Source: Sanguibacter suaedae
Lineage (GTDB): Bacteria > Actinomycetota > Actinomycetes > Actinomycetales > Cellulomonadaceae
Assembly: GCF_016342785.1 (NCBI RefSeq)
Contig: NZ_JAEINH010000003.1
Coordinates: forward strand, 93,932-157,931
Length of the DNA: 64,000 nt
Direction of reading: 5' to 3'
Positions within the stretch are counted from its first letter, which is position 1, and the number at the start of each line of letters is the position of its first letter. The notes under the pieces are model-generated. The model saw only the letters and a list, made by a program, of their open reading frames with translations, had not been told where the DNA came from and did not search any database. Shown here piece after piece: positions 56,023 to 64,000 of the stretch. The translations under genes and the position numbers were made by a program.

Positions 56023-56050
56023 GAAAGGCCCCGCTTCGGCGGGGCCTTTC
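56023..56050 (+). terminator. Terminator after tRNA-Asn
   Basis: A 12-bp stem (56023-56034 with 56039-56050) with a TTCG tetraloop. Confidence 0.88.
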
Positions 56051-56112
56051 GCACGTTCGGGCCCCTCTCGCTCGTCCCGTGACCTCCGAGGCGGCGCGGC
56101 GGGTGGTGCGCG

Positions 56113-58086
56113 TCACCGCCCGCCGTTCTCCCGGAGCTCGCGTCGTTCCTGCTCGAGGGCGAGGAGGTCGGCGAAGGCCTGCTGATAGGCCTCGGCGTCG
56201 TTCACGGGGTCCGTCCGCTGGAGGCGGCTCTTCGCGTTCCCGATCTTCCGGGTGATGCCCAGCTCGAGGAACGCCCGGACGACGCCTCGGACGTAGTCCT
56301 CGATGGCGTTCGGACGGTCCTCGGGCATGGGCGCGACCGCGAGCTCGTTGACCAGCGCGACGACGGGCTCAGACGCCTCCTCGCACACGGCGCCCACCCA
56401 GTGCCCGTCCGGGGCCTGGAGCGCCCCTGTGAGCCCACCGGCGGCTCGGACGGCCTCGTGCACGGCGCGCCACGCCGGGACGGTGAACGCGTCACCGGGG
56501 AGCTCGTCGACCTTGTCCGCGGGGAGGAGGTGCGGGTACTGGAGGATGGCCTCGAGGGTCTGTCGCTCGAGGCGGGCGATGGGGTCGTTCTGCGTGGGCC
56601 GCGCGAACCCGGTGGACTCCGCGGCAGGCACCTGCCCGCGATCCCCGGCGTCGTCCCGGCCCCCCGCAGGGCGCGTCGTCCTGGCCGGTCCCTGCCCTCC
56701 ACCACCAGGCCCTGCCGCTCCCCCGCCGCGGCCGGCGTCCTGGACGGCCCGGCGCACGGACTCGCCGTCCATCCCGAGCCACCCGGCAAGCATCCGGGCG
56801 TACTCGGGGCGCAGCGCGGTGTCGCGGATCCCCGCGACGACGGGGGCTGCCGCGCGCAGCGCCGAGACGCGCCCCTCTGCGGTCTCGAGGTCGAAGGACG
56901 CGAGGGTGGTGCGCACGACGAACTCGAACAGCGGCTGGCGTCCGGCCACGAGCGCCTGGACGGCCTGGGGCCCGCGGGCCTGGCGGAGCTCGCACGGGTC
57001 CATCCCCGAGGGCTCGACGGCCACGAAGGTCTGGGCGTAGAACTTCTGGTCCTCGCCGAAGGCGCGCATCGCGGCCTTCTGGCCGGCGGCGTCACCGTCG
57101 AAGGTGAAGATGATCTCCCCGCCCTGGGACCCGCCGCCGGCGAGCCGCACGCCTCCCCCGGCGCTCGTGTCGCCGACGAGGCGTCGGACGAACCGCACGT
57201 GGTCGGACCCGAAGGCCGTCCCGCACGTCGCGACGGCCGTCGTCACCCCGGACAGGTGGGCCGCCATGACGTCGGTGTAGCCCTCGACGACCACGACCTG
57301 CTTGGTCTTCGCGATGTCCCGCTTGGCGAGGTCGATGCCGTAGAGCACCTGGGACTTCTTGTAGAGCGCCGTCTCGGGGGTGTTGAGGTACTTGGGACCC
57401 TGGTCGTCGTCGTAGAGCCTGCGGGCGCCGAACCCGATGATCTCGCCGGTGACGTCGCGGATGGGCCAGATGAGGCGGCCACGGAACCGGTCGTAGACAC
57501 CGCGGTTGCCCTGGCTCACGAGGCCGGAGGCCTGGAGCTCGGGTTCCGTGAAGCCCTTGCCCCGCAGGTGCCTCAGGAGGTTGTCCCAGCCCTTGGGCGC
57601 GTACCCCACCCCGAAGTGCTCGGCGTCGGCGCGGTCGAAGCTGCGCTCCGCGAGGAACGTGCGCCCGGCAGCGCCCTCGGGGCTGAGGAGCTGCTCGGCG
57701 AAGAACGCCCCGGCGATGCGGTTCGCCTCGACGAGGCGCTGCCGCTTGCCCGGCTCCTCCGCGCGTCGCGTCCCGCTGCCCTCCTCGTACCGCAGCTGGA
57801 CGCCCACGCGCGACGCGAGGTGCTCGACGGCCTCCGTGAATCCCAGCCCGTCGATCTTCTGCACGAAGGAGATGACGTCGCCGCCCTCGTTGCACCCGAA
57901 GCAGTGCCAGCGGCCCACCTGCGGGCGCACGTGGAACGACGGCGAGCGCTCGTCGTGGAAGGGGCAGAGCCCCTTCATGGAACCCACACCGGCGGACCGG
58001 AGCGTCACCTGCTCGGCGACGATCTCCTCGATGCGCGCCTTGTCCCGGACTGCGTCGACGTCTTCGCGCTTGATGAGGCCTGCCAC
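56113..58086 (-). CDS. dnaG: DNA primase
   Basis: Makes primers for replication. 657 aa. CHC2 zinc finger (CPFHDERSPSFHV, WHCFGCNEGGD), TOPRIM catalytic core (VVVVEGYTDVMAAHLSG, then FTFDGDAAGQKA), and a C-terminal helicase-binding region after a Gly/Ala/Arg-rich linker (about 455-500). A Gly-rich insert (DTSAGGGVRLAGGGSQGG) interrupts the TOPRIM domain. GTG 58086 follows TAGACT by 6 nt with no Shine-Dalgarno. It lies 44 bp after dgt. Confidence 0.97.
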   Translation of the reverse strand: MAGLIKREDVDAVRDKARIEEIVAEQVTLRSAGVGSMKGLCPFHDERSPSFHVRPQVGRWHCFGCNEGGDVISFVQKIDGLGFTEAVEHLASRVGVQLRYEEGSGTRRAEEPGKRQRLVEANRIAGAFFAEQLLSPEGAAGRTFLAERSFDRADAEHFGVGYAPKGWDNLLRHLRGKGFTEPELQASGLVSQGNRGVYDRFRGRLIWPIRDVTGEIIGFGARRLYDDDQGPKYLNTPETALYKKSQVLYGIDLAKRDIAKTKQVVVVEGYTDVMAAHLSGVTTAVATCGTAFGSDHVRFVRRLVGDTSAGGGVRLAGGGSQGGEIIFTFDGDAAGQKAAMRAFGEDQKFYAQTFVAVEPSGMDPCELRQARGPQAVQALVAGRQPLFEFVVRTTLASFDLETAEGRVSALRAAAPVVAGIRDTALRPEYARMLAGWLGMDGESVRRAVQDAGRGGGAAGPGGGGQGPARTTRPAGGRDDAGDRGQVPAAESTGFARPTQNDPIARLERQTLEAILQYPHLLPADKVDELPGDAFTVPAWRAVHEAVRAAGGLTGALQAPDGHWVGAVCEEASEPVVALVNELAVAPMPEDRPNAIEDYVRGVVRAFLELGITRKIGNAKSRLQRTDPVNDAEAYQQAFADLLALEQERRELRENGGR

Positions 58087-58130
58087 GCCCCGAGTCTAGG
58101 CCTCGTCCCGGGAGTGCGAGGACCCGCGGG

Positions 58131-59423
58131 TCACCGGTCGGTGCGCCCGGGCTGGACGAGGCGGGCGTGCCACTGGGCGGCGCTGACGTCGGTGAGGGAG
58201 GCGACCTGGTCGATGACCACGCGCAGGCGGGCGGCATCGTCGGCGGCCTCCGCCCAGTCGACGGCGAACGCCGGCTCGAGGGCGATGGGGGCGCGGTCGG
58301 CGAGGACCTCGACGAGGTCGGCGATGAGTTCCCGCTGGAAGATGTAGAGGGGTTCGGCCTCGCGGGGCGCCATGATGTAGGCGACGGCGAGGCCCTTGAG
58401 GACGAGGATCTCCGCGAGGGTGTGGTCGGGGACGATGAGGGTCGCTGCGTACCGGGTGAGGGGGCCGTCGCCGTACTCGGCGCGGGTGGCCTTCTCCGCG
58501 GCCTTGGCGAAGCGCCCGATGAGCTGGCTCGTCGTGTCCTTGAGGGTGGCCAGCGCCCTGCGGGACCCGTCGAAGCCCTGGACGAGGAGCCCTGCACGGT
58601 CGAGCCGGTCGATGGCGGCTCGGAGCGCGTCGGGCGAGACGAGGTGGCCGTACCAGGTCTGGACGGCCTCGATGACGCGGGCGCGCTCCTCGTCGGCCGC
58701 GAGGACCGCGAGGTCGAACCGTCCGCCGACGATCCCGTCCTCGACGTCGTGGACGGAGTAGGAGATGTCGTCGGCGAGGTCCATGACCTGGGACTCGAGG
58801 CACTTCACGCCGTCGGGCGCGCCTTCACGGAGCCACTCGAACACGGGGACGTCGTCGGAGTAGACGCCGAACTTGTGGGTGGGGCGGCCGTCGAGGCGAA
58901 GCGGGCCCTCGTTGTACGCCCAGGGGTACTTCACGGAGGCGTCGAGGCTGGCACGCGTGAGGTTGAGGCCCGCGGCGCGCCCGTCGTCGGCGAACACCTT
59001 GCCCTCGAGGCGGGTGAGGAGCCGCAGGGTCTGGGCGTTGCCCTCGAAGCCCCCGATCCTCGAGGCGAGGTCGGCGAGCGCCCGTTCGCCGTTGTGACCG
59101 AAGGGTGGGTGCCCGAGGTCGTGGGCGAGGCAGGCGGTGTCGACGACGTCGGGGTCGCACCCGAGGGCCTTGCCGAGCTCGCGGCCCACCTGGGCGACCT
59201 CGAGTGTGTGGGTGAGGCGGGTGCGGATGAAGTCGTCGGAGGCGGGGCCCATGACCTGGGTCTTGGCGCCGAGGCGGCGCAGCGCGGAGGAGTGGACGAT
59301 GCGCGCGCGGTCACGCTCGAAGGGTGTGCGGGCCTTGCTCTTGGGGGCTTCGGTGACCCATCGCAGGCGGTCGGCGTGGGTGTACCCGGAGCCGTCGGTG
59401 CTGGGGGTCGGGTCGGTTGGCAC
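58131..59423 (-). CDS. dgt: Deoxyguanosinetriphosphate triphosphohydrolase-like protein
   Basis: 430 aa HD-domain dNTPase of the type 2 family. RIVHSSALRRLGAKTQV opens the domain, HTLEVAQVGRELGKALG has the first His, and CLAHDLGHPPFGHNGE carries the HD pair. MDLADDISYSVHDVEDG follows. GTG 59423 has TAGGGT 6 nt upstream (leaderless type). Located just before dnaG, so dNTP control and primase may be cotranscribed. Confidence 0.94.
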   Translation of the reverse strand: MPTDPTPSTDGSGYTHADRLRWVTEAPKSKARTPFERDRARIVHSSALRRLGAKTQVMGPASDDFIRTRLTHTLEVAQVGRELGKALGCDPDVVDTACLAHDLGHPPFGHNGERALADLASRIGGFEGNAQTLRLLTRLEGKVFADDGRAAGLNLTRASLDASVKYPWAYNEGPLRLDGRPTHKFGVYSDDVPVFEWLREGAPDGVKCLESQVMDLADDISYSVHDVEDGIVGGRFDLAVLAADEERARVIEAVQTWYGHLVSPDALRAAIDRLDRAGLLVQGFDGSRRALATLKDTTSQLIGRFAKAAEKATRAEYGDGPLTRYAATLIVPDHTLAEILVLKGLAVAYIMAPREAEPLYIFQRELIADLVEVLADRAPIALEPAFAVDWAEAADDAARLRVVIDQVASLTDVSAAQWHARLVQPGRTDR

Positions 59424-59500
59424 GGGTCAACCCTAGCGACCTCGTGGGTCGCACCCCGACGGCCCGGGTCCTCGGTACGGGACCAGGCCGTCGGGGGCGG

Positions 59501-61324
59501 TCATGTGAGCTGCCAGACCTGCACGGTGGGCCCGTCGGACGGCAGCGACCAGCCGTCGGGGCCGGGGTGGAGGTCCGCCCCGCCGTAGAGGTTCTCGGCG
59601 GCGTCGGCGGCGAGGGGCAGGGTCGCCCCGGTCCACGGGGCGCGGGCGACGAGCACGAGGACGGTCTCGTCGGCGGTCTCCCTCAGGTAGGCGACGGCGT
59701 CGTCCTCGACGAGCGCCCAGCGGAGCCCTCCGTCGCGCAGGGCGGTGCTGGACCGGCGCAGCGTGACGAGCTCGCGGTACGTGCCGAGGGTCCGGTCGTC
59801 CCAGCGGTCGGGGCGGTCCCAGGGCATGGTGGTGCGGGCGTGCTCTCCGTTGACGCCCTCGGCGCCGATCTCGTCGCCGGCGAACACGACGGGCGTTCCC
59901 GGGTAGGTGAGGAGGAGTCCTGCGGCGACCTCGACCATTGCCGGGGAGCCGACGAGGGTGCGCAGTCGTGGGGTGTCGTGGGAGCCGAGCATGTTCCACT
60001 GGGTGGCGAGGACCTTCCAGGGGACGACGGCGTCGAAGTCGCGCATGGTGGCGACCATGTCCCGCCCGGACCGACGGGCGAGGCGCGCGGGCAGGCCGAG
60101 CGCGGGCACGTCGTTCTCGGGGTCGACGAGCCACGACCACACGGGGCGCGTGAACGCCGAGTAGTTCATGTTGGCGTGCCAGCCGTCGCCCATCATGTCG
60201 GCGCCGGAGTCGTGGAAGTGCTCGGCGACGAGGACGGAGTCCGGGTTGATGTCGAGCATCGTCCGGCGGACGGTGCGGGCGACGTCGTGGGTGCGGTCCT
60301 GGTCGGCGTACCGGCCGGTCATGTTCGCGACGTCGACGCGCCACCCGTCGAGGGCGTAGGGCTCGGCGAGCCAGCGTCCGATGACGGATCCGCGCCCGTC
60401 GATCATGCGTTCGGCGAGGGCGGGGGCCGAGTAGTCGAGCTTGGGCAGCGACGCGTGCTCGAGCCACCCGACGTACCCGGGCTCACCGTCCGTCCAGTAG
60501 TAGAAGGACGCCTCGGTGCACGACCGGTCGGCGCGGGCGCGGCGGAACCACTCGTGCCCGTCGCCCGTGTGGTTGGTGGTGATGTCCCCCATGATCCGCA
60601 TGCCGCGGGCGTGCACCGCCCGCGAGAGGGAGGCGAGGGCCTCGTCGCCCCCGAGGAGCGGGTCGACGTGGTCGAACGTCGACGCGTCGTACCGGTGGTT
60701 GGAGCGCCCCGGGAACACCGGCGTGAGGTAGAGGGTGCCGACCCCGAGGTCCTCGAGGTGGTCGAGGTGCTGCTCGATGCCCGGCAGGTCCCCGCCGTAC
60801 AGCTGCGAGCCGACGCCCGGCCCGGACCCGACGGGTTCGTCGTCCCACGCCGCGGGTTCTGCCCAGTCGGGGATCTCCGTGCGCTCGGTGCCGCGGGCGA
60901 AGCGGTCGGGGAACACCTGGTAGACGATCCCGTCACCGAGCCACCCGGGTGCCGGTGCGTGCACGGTGATGCGGAAGTCTGCGGCGTCGGGAACCTCGCG
61001 AGAGAACACGCCCCGACCGTTGAGCCACCGGTAGCCGGTGGGCTCGTCGAGGAGGAACCGGTAGCACGTCACGGGGTTGTGGACGAGAACGTCCGCCTCG
61101 TACCAGCGGTCCGCGTCCGTGGTGCGCACCAGCCGAGCCGGCGACACGCGCGGCTCGCCGTCGCGCACGACCCGCACGTGCACCCTTCGCTCGGTGCACC
61201 CGAGCGGGACGCGCACACGGACCGTGACCGTGTCCCCCAGCGTCGGGGTGGCGTCCGAGACGTACAGCGCGGACCCGTCGTGGTGCGGCTCACCGAGGAG
61301 GTGCTCCATGGTGGACGTGGTCAT
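59501..61324 (-). CDS. GH13 alpha-amylase family enzyme (neopullulanase-like)
   Basis: 607 aa, no signal peptide, so cytoplasmic. An N-terminal beta domain (about 1-125) is followed by the TIM barrel: YQVFPDRFARG, DITTNH, GWRVDVANM (nucleophile Asp), VLVAEHFHDS (acid/base Glu) and LGSHDTPR (third Asp), then a C-terminal beta domain. The architecture fits neopullulanase or cyclomaltodextrinase, degrading imported maltodextrin. ATG 61324 overlaps the malG stop (ATGA), so it is coupled to the transporter. A 77-bp gap separates it from dgt. Confidence 0.92.
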   Translation of the reverse strand: MTTSTMEHLLGEPHHDGSALYVSDATPTLGDTVTVRVRVPLGCTERRVHVRVVRDGEPRVSPARLVRTTDADRWYEADVLVHNPVTCYRFLLDEPTGYRWLNGRGVFSREVPDAADFRITVHAPAPGWLGDGIVYQVFPDRFARGTERTEIPDWAEPAAWDDEPVGSGPGVGSQLYGGDLPGIEQHLDHLEDLGVGTLYLTPVFPGRSNHRYDASTFDHVDPLLGGDEALASLSRAVHARGMRIMGDITTNHTGDGHEWFRRARADRSCTEASFYYWTDGEPGYVGWLEHASLPKLDYSAPALAERMIDGRGSVIGRWLAEPYALDGWRVDVANMTGRYADQDRTHDVARTVRRTMLDINPDSVLVAEHFHDSGADMMGDGWHANMNYSAFTRPVWSWLVDPENDVPALGLPARLARRSGRDMVATMRDFDAVVPWKVLATQWNMLGSHDTPRLRTLVGSPAMVEVAAGLLLTYPGTPVVFAGDEIGAEGVNGEHARTTMPWDRPDRWDDRTLGTYRELVTLRRSSTALRDGGLRWALVEDDAVAYLRETADETVLVLVARAPWTGATLPLAADAAENLYGGADLHPGPDGWSLPSDGPTVQVWQLT

Positions 61325-62220
61325 CCCTTGACGGACCCTGCCGTGAGGCCGGACACGATGTACTTCTGCAGGAAGATGAAGAGCGCGACGACGGGGATCG
61401 CGCTGATCACGGCCCCTGCGGCGAAGAGGCCCCAGTTCGCGGAGAGCTGGTCGGAGACCCACTGGTACAGACCCACCGCGAGCGTCCAGTTCTCCTCCGA
61501 CTGCAGGATGAGCTTCGCCAGGAGGAAGTCCGAGAACGTCGACACGAACGACAGGAGCGCCACGACCGCCAGGATGGGTGCGACGAGGCGCAGGATGATC
61601 GTCCAGAAGATCTGCGCGTGCGACGCACCGTCGATCTTCGCGGCCTCGTCGATCTCCTTGGGGATCGTGTTGAAGAACCCGTACATGAGGAACGTGTTCA
61701 CCCCGAGCGCACCGCCGAGGTACACCATGATGAGCGCGACCCGTGAGTTCAGACCGAGGATCGGCACCACCTGGCCGAGGCTCAGGAGCAGGAGGAACAC
61801 CGCCACGAAGGCCAGCACCTGCGGGAACATCTGGATGACGAGCAGGCTCGTCAGGCCGACGCGGCGTCCCGAGAAGCGGAACCGCGAGAAGGCGTACGCA
61901 GCCGCAGCGCCCATGAGGACCGTGCCGACCGCCGTGATGCTGCCGATGACCAACGTGTTGACCACCCAGGTCCAGAAGCGGGTTTCCCCGAGCGCCACGT
62001 AGTTGTCCATCGTGAAGGTCGAGAACAGCGCCGTCGACCCGGTGAGCGTCCCACCGTCGGAGACCGACGCCGACACGATGTAGAGGATCGGGAAGCCCGC
62101 GTACACGATGGCGAGGACGCCGACGACGTAGCGCCATCCGACCTCCCGCCACCAACGGCGCCGGGCCGCGCGGACGCGGGTGGACGACGGGGCGGACTGT
62201 GCTTCAGCGGTGGTCGCCAT
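61321..62220 (-). CDS. malG: Maltose/maltodextrin ABC transporter permease
   Basis: 299 aa, six helices. The ATPase-contact EAA loop is EIDEAAKIDGASHAQIFWTI. N-terminal extension is short and cytoplasmic. LLVIQMFPQVLAFVAVFLLL and SDFLLAKLILQSEENWTLAV resemble MalG. One base separates it from malF and 4 bp overlap joins it to the GH13 gene. Confidence 0.93.
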   Translation of the reverse strand: MATTAEAQSAPSSTRVRAARRRWWREVGWRYVVGVLAIVYAGFPILYIVSASVSDGGTLTGSTALFSTFTMDNYVALGETRFWTWVVNTLVIGSITAVGTVLMGAAAAYAFSRFRFSGRRVGLTSLLVIQMFPQVLAFVAVFLLLLSLGQVVPILGLNSRVALIMVYLGGALGVNTFLMYGFFNTIPKEIDEAAKIDGASHAQIFWTIILRLVAPILAVVALLSFVSTFSDFLLAKLILQSEENWTLAVGLYQWVSDQLSANWGLFAAGAVISAIPVVALFIFLQKYIVSGLTAGSVKG

Positions 62221-62221
62221 G

Positions 62222-63829
62222 TCAGTTGATCTCCTCGAGCGTGCGCGACTTCTTGAAGCTGATCACCGAGATCGTGGCGACGATCAGGAAGATGATGATC
62301 GACAGGGCGCTGGCGAGCCCGTAGTTCTTGGGGGCTCCTCCGTCCAGGCCCGAGATCGAGTACACCATCGTGATGAGGATGTCCGTCGAGCCGATCGGCA
62401 CCGAGGCGTCCCGGAACATCGGCCCTCCCTCGGTGAGCATCTCGATGATGTTGAAGTTGTTGAAGTTAAACGAGAACGACGCGATGAGCAGCGGCGTGAC
62501 CGCGACGAGGAGCAGCGGCATCGTCACCGAGCGCCAGATCCGCAGCGGACCGGCACCGTCGATCTTGGCCGCCTCGATGGTCTCCGCCGGGATCGCCTGG
62601 AGCGCGCCCGTGGCGATGAGGAACATGTAGGGGAAACCCACCCACATCTGCACGGCGAGGACCGCGAGCCGGGCGAGCACCGGGTCTCCCAGCCAGTTGA
62701 TGTCCATGCCGCCGAGCAACGTGTCGTTGATGAACCCGTACTTGGTGTTGAGCATCCCGCGCCAGAGCAGGAACGACATGAAGGCGGGGAAGGCGTACGG
62801 GAGGATCAGCAGCGAGCGCATGAGCCGCTGGTACTTCAGCCGCGGGTCGTTGAGGACCACGGCGAAGAAGAGGCCGAGGAGGAAGGTCCCCGCGACGGAG
62901 AGGATCGCGAAGGCGAAGGTCCACACGAGGACCTTGAGGAAGGGCACGGAGTACCGCTCGTCACCGAAGGCGGTCCTGATGTTGTCCAGACCCGTGAACA
63001 CACGCCACCCGACGTTGAGCTTCTCACCCTCGGCCGACTCGAACTGGCCATGGTCGTTCTCTGCGTAGACGACGCCGGTCTCGGCGTTCGTCATGGTGTC
63101 CGCGTCCTCGTCGTACCGGAGGATCGAGGTGTAGACGTAGCCGTTGCGCCCGTCCTGGGTGCGGATCGACCCGGCAGCGGGGTCGTCGCCGAACGCCACC
63201 CGCAAGGAGGCCACCGTGGCCTGCTCCGCGAGGACGCTCTGACGGTCGAGCAGCTCGAACCCGTCCACCGCGGTGATGACACCGTCCGAGACCTCGGCGT
63301 CCACGACGGACAGCGGGTCCTGAGCCGTTCCGGCACGGACGTCGTCGCCGTCGACGATGGCGAAGCCCAGCTCGTCACCGTTTGAGACGACCGCCAGCGG
63401 GTAGGCGGCGGACCCCTCGACCCTCTTCTCGTTCTGGGCGAGGAGCGCCGCGACCGCCTGGTCCTTGGTGCCGTTGTGGCCGTCGCCGTAGTTGGTGAAT
63501 GCGACATAGCCGGTGTAGCCGATGGTGAAGACCTGGTAGACGAAGAGGAACGCGAGCCCTGGCAGCAGGTACTTCATGGGAAGCGCGCGTCGCGTGAAGT
63601 ACACGACGTTCGCGACGAGGAGGAGCGCGACCATGCTCCACGCGATGACCGTCGACCCGACGGTGAAGGCGGTGATGACCACGTAGACGCCCAGGGCGTC
63701 GACGAGACCCATGATGGCGAGCTTGGCGAAGAACCCTCGGCCGAAGTCGCGGGCGTGCGAGACCCGGGCCGAGTCGTGGCGGCGCGGGCTGCTCACGTCA
63801 GCCTCGCGCTGCTGCTGGGTCGAGCTCAT
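62222..63829 (-). CDS. malF: Maltose/maltodextrin ABC transporter permease
   Basis: 535 aa. MalF-type, with two N-terminal helices, a large extracytoplasmic loop (about 110-275) and six core helices; the EAA loop is ETIEAAKIDGAGPLRIWRSV, and MLTEGGPMFRDASVPIGSTD is a MalF-type segment. GGAGG precedes ATG 63829. The substrate-binding protein gene (malE) is expected just beyond the window; the ATPase is not in view. Confidence 0.94.
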   Translation of the reverse strand: MSSTQQQREADVSSPRRHDSARVSHARDFGRGFFAKLAIMGLVDALGVYVVITAFTVGSTVIAWSMVALLLVANVVYFTRRALPMKYLLPGLAFLFVYQVFTIGYTGYVAFTNYGDGHNGTKDQAVAALLAQNEKRVEGSAAYPLAVVSNGDELGFAIVDGDDVRAGTAQDPLSVVDAEVSDGVITAVDGFELLDRQSVLAEQATVASLRVAFGDDPAAGSIRTQDGRNGYVYTSILRYDEDADTMTNAETGVVYAENDHGQFESAEGEKLNVGWRVFTGLDNIRTAFGDERYSVPFLKVLVWTFAFAILSVAGTFLLGLFFAVVLNDPRLKYQRLMRSLLILPYAFPAFMSFLLWRGMLNTKYGFINDTLLGGMDINWLGDPVLARLAVLAVQMWVGFPYMFLIATGALQAIPAETIEAAKIDGAGPLRIWRSVTMPLLLVAVTPLLIASFSFNFNNFNIIEMLTEGGPMFRDASVPIGSTDILITMVYSISGLDGGAPKNYGLASALSIIIFLIVATISVISFKKSRTLEEIN

Positions 63830-64000
63830 CTGTTCCTCCGTGCGGCATGCTTCGGACCGCTTCGCACGCGAGGTGGAGGCGGGTTCTCAAGGTCGGTTCC
63901 GTGACGTTGTCGCCGTCCTCGACGTGGCACGGGGGCCGAGAGGATCCCCGGGCCCCGCCGCCCCGCGCCCGCGGGTCAGGGGCCGGCGCACGCACCCAGG
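63830..64000 (-). other. Upstream region of malF
   Basis: 171 bp to the window edge without a convincing gene. It contains GC-rich partial inverted repeats. It is probably the spacer after malE. Confidence 0.4.

Overview
The window is a very GC-rich actinobacterial chromosome segment, most like the order Micrococcales. A cellulolytic or galactanolytic relative of Cellulomonas, Promicromonospora or Sanguibacter is my inference, from the GH53 galactanase with an LAxTG anchor, the SGNH esterase with a CBM2 domain, the polyphosphate glucokinase and the maltodextrin cluster. Gene order follows a backbone also known from Mycobacterium tuberculosis (recalled, not searched): sucB, TIGR01777, lipB, lipA, DUF4191, RDD, glnA, glnE and glnA2, then panB, then the histidine phosphatase, zinc-ribbon and NIF3 genes, then ahpE, DUF3052, aceE, a PucR regulator, fabD, acpP and a KAS gene.

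Layout. 1-10.7 kb: end of the shared E2 acyltransferase, lipoate synthesis (lipB-lipA), and inserted genes for a pseudokinase, an MMPL exporter with a divergent MarR, and an oxidoreductase. 10.8-18.1 kb: nitrogen assimilation, with glnA behind a good GlnR box, glnE, and glnA2. 18.1-24.5 kb: nadE, panB, map-ppgK, a STAS protein and a K+ channel. 24.5-31.0 kb: a decayed prophage integrated in the 3' end of rnpB, bounded by a 28-bp direct repeat and carrying an IS481-type element. 31.0-35.0 kb: rnpB, tautomerase, yaaA, and the NIF3/zinc-ribbon/phosphatase operon. 35-39 kb: secreted polysaccharide-active enzymes. 39-42 kb: VOC protein, FAD monooxygenase, an orphan protein, tRNA-Val. 42-52 kb: ahpE, DUF3052, aceE, then the type II fatty-acid synthase operon with its PucR-type regulator. 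52-56 kb: def, DUF1206, two tRNAs and small conserved proteins. 56-59.4 kb: dgt-dnaG. 59.5-64 kb: malF-malG-GH13 operon.

The core genes link E2, E1 and lipoate supply to acetyl-CoA and fatty acid synthesis, and glutamine synthetase to its adenylyltransferase. Many starts here have no ribosome binding site but a TANNNT hexamer 6-7 nt before the start codon, which suggests leaderless mRNAs. Host genes appear intact, whereas the prophage genes carry many frameshifts. I take this as real decay and not sequencing error.

The least described part is the rnpB-integrated remnant. It retains a DUF4145 protein and a three-helix membrane protein of visibly lower GC that ended convergently on a shared CTAG until an IS481-type element landed there.
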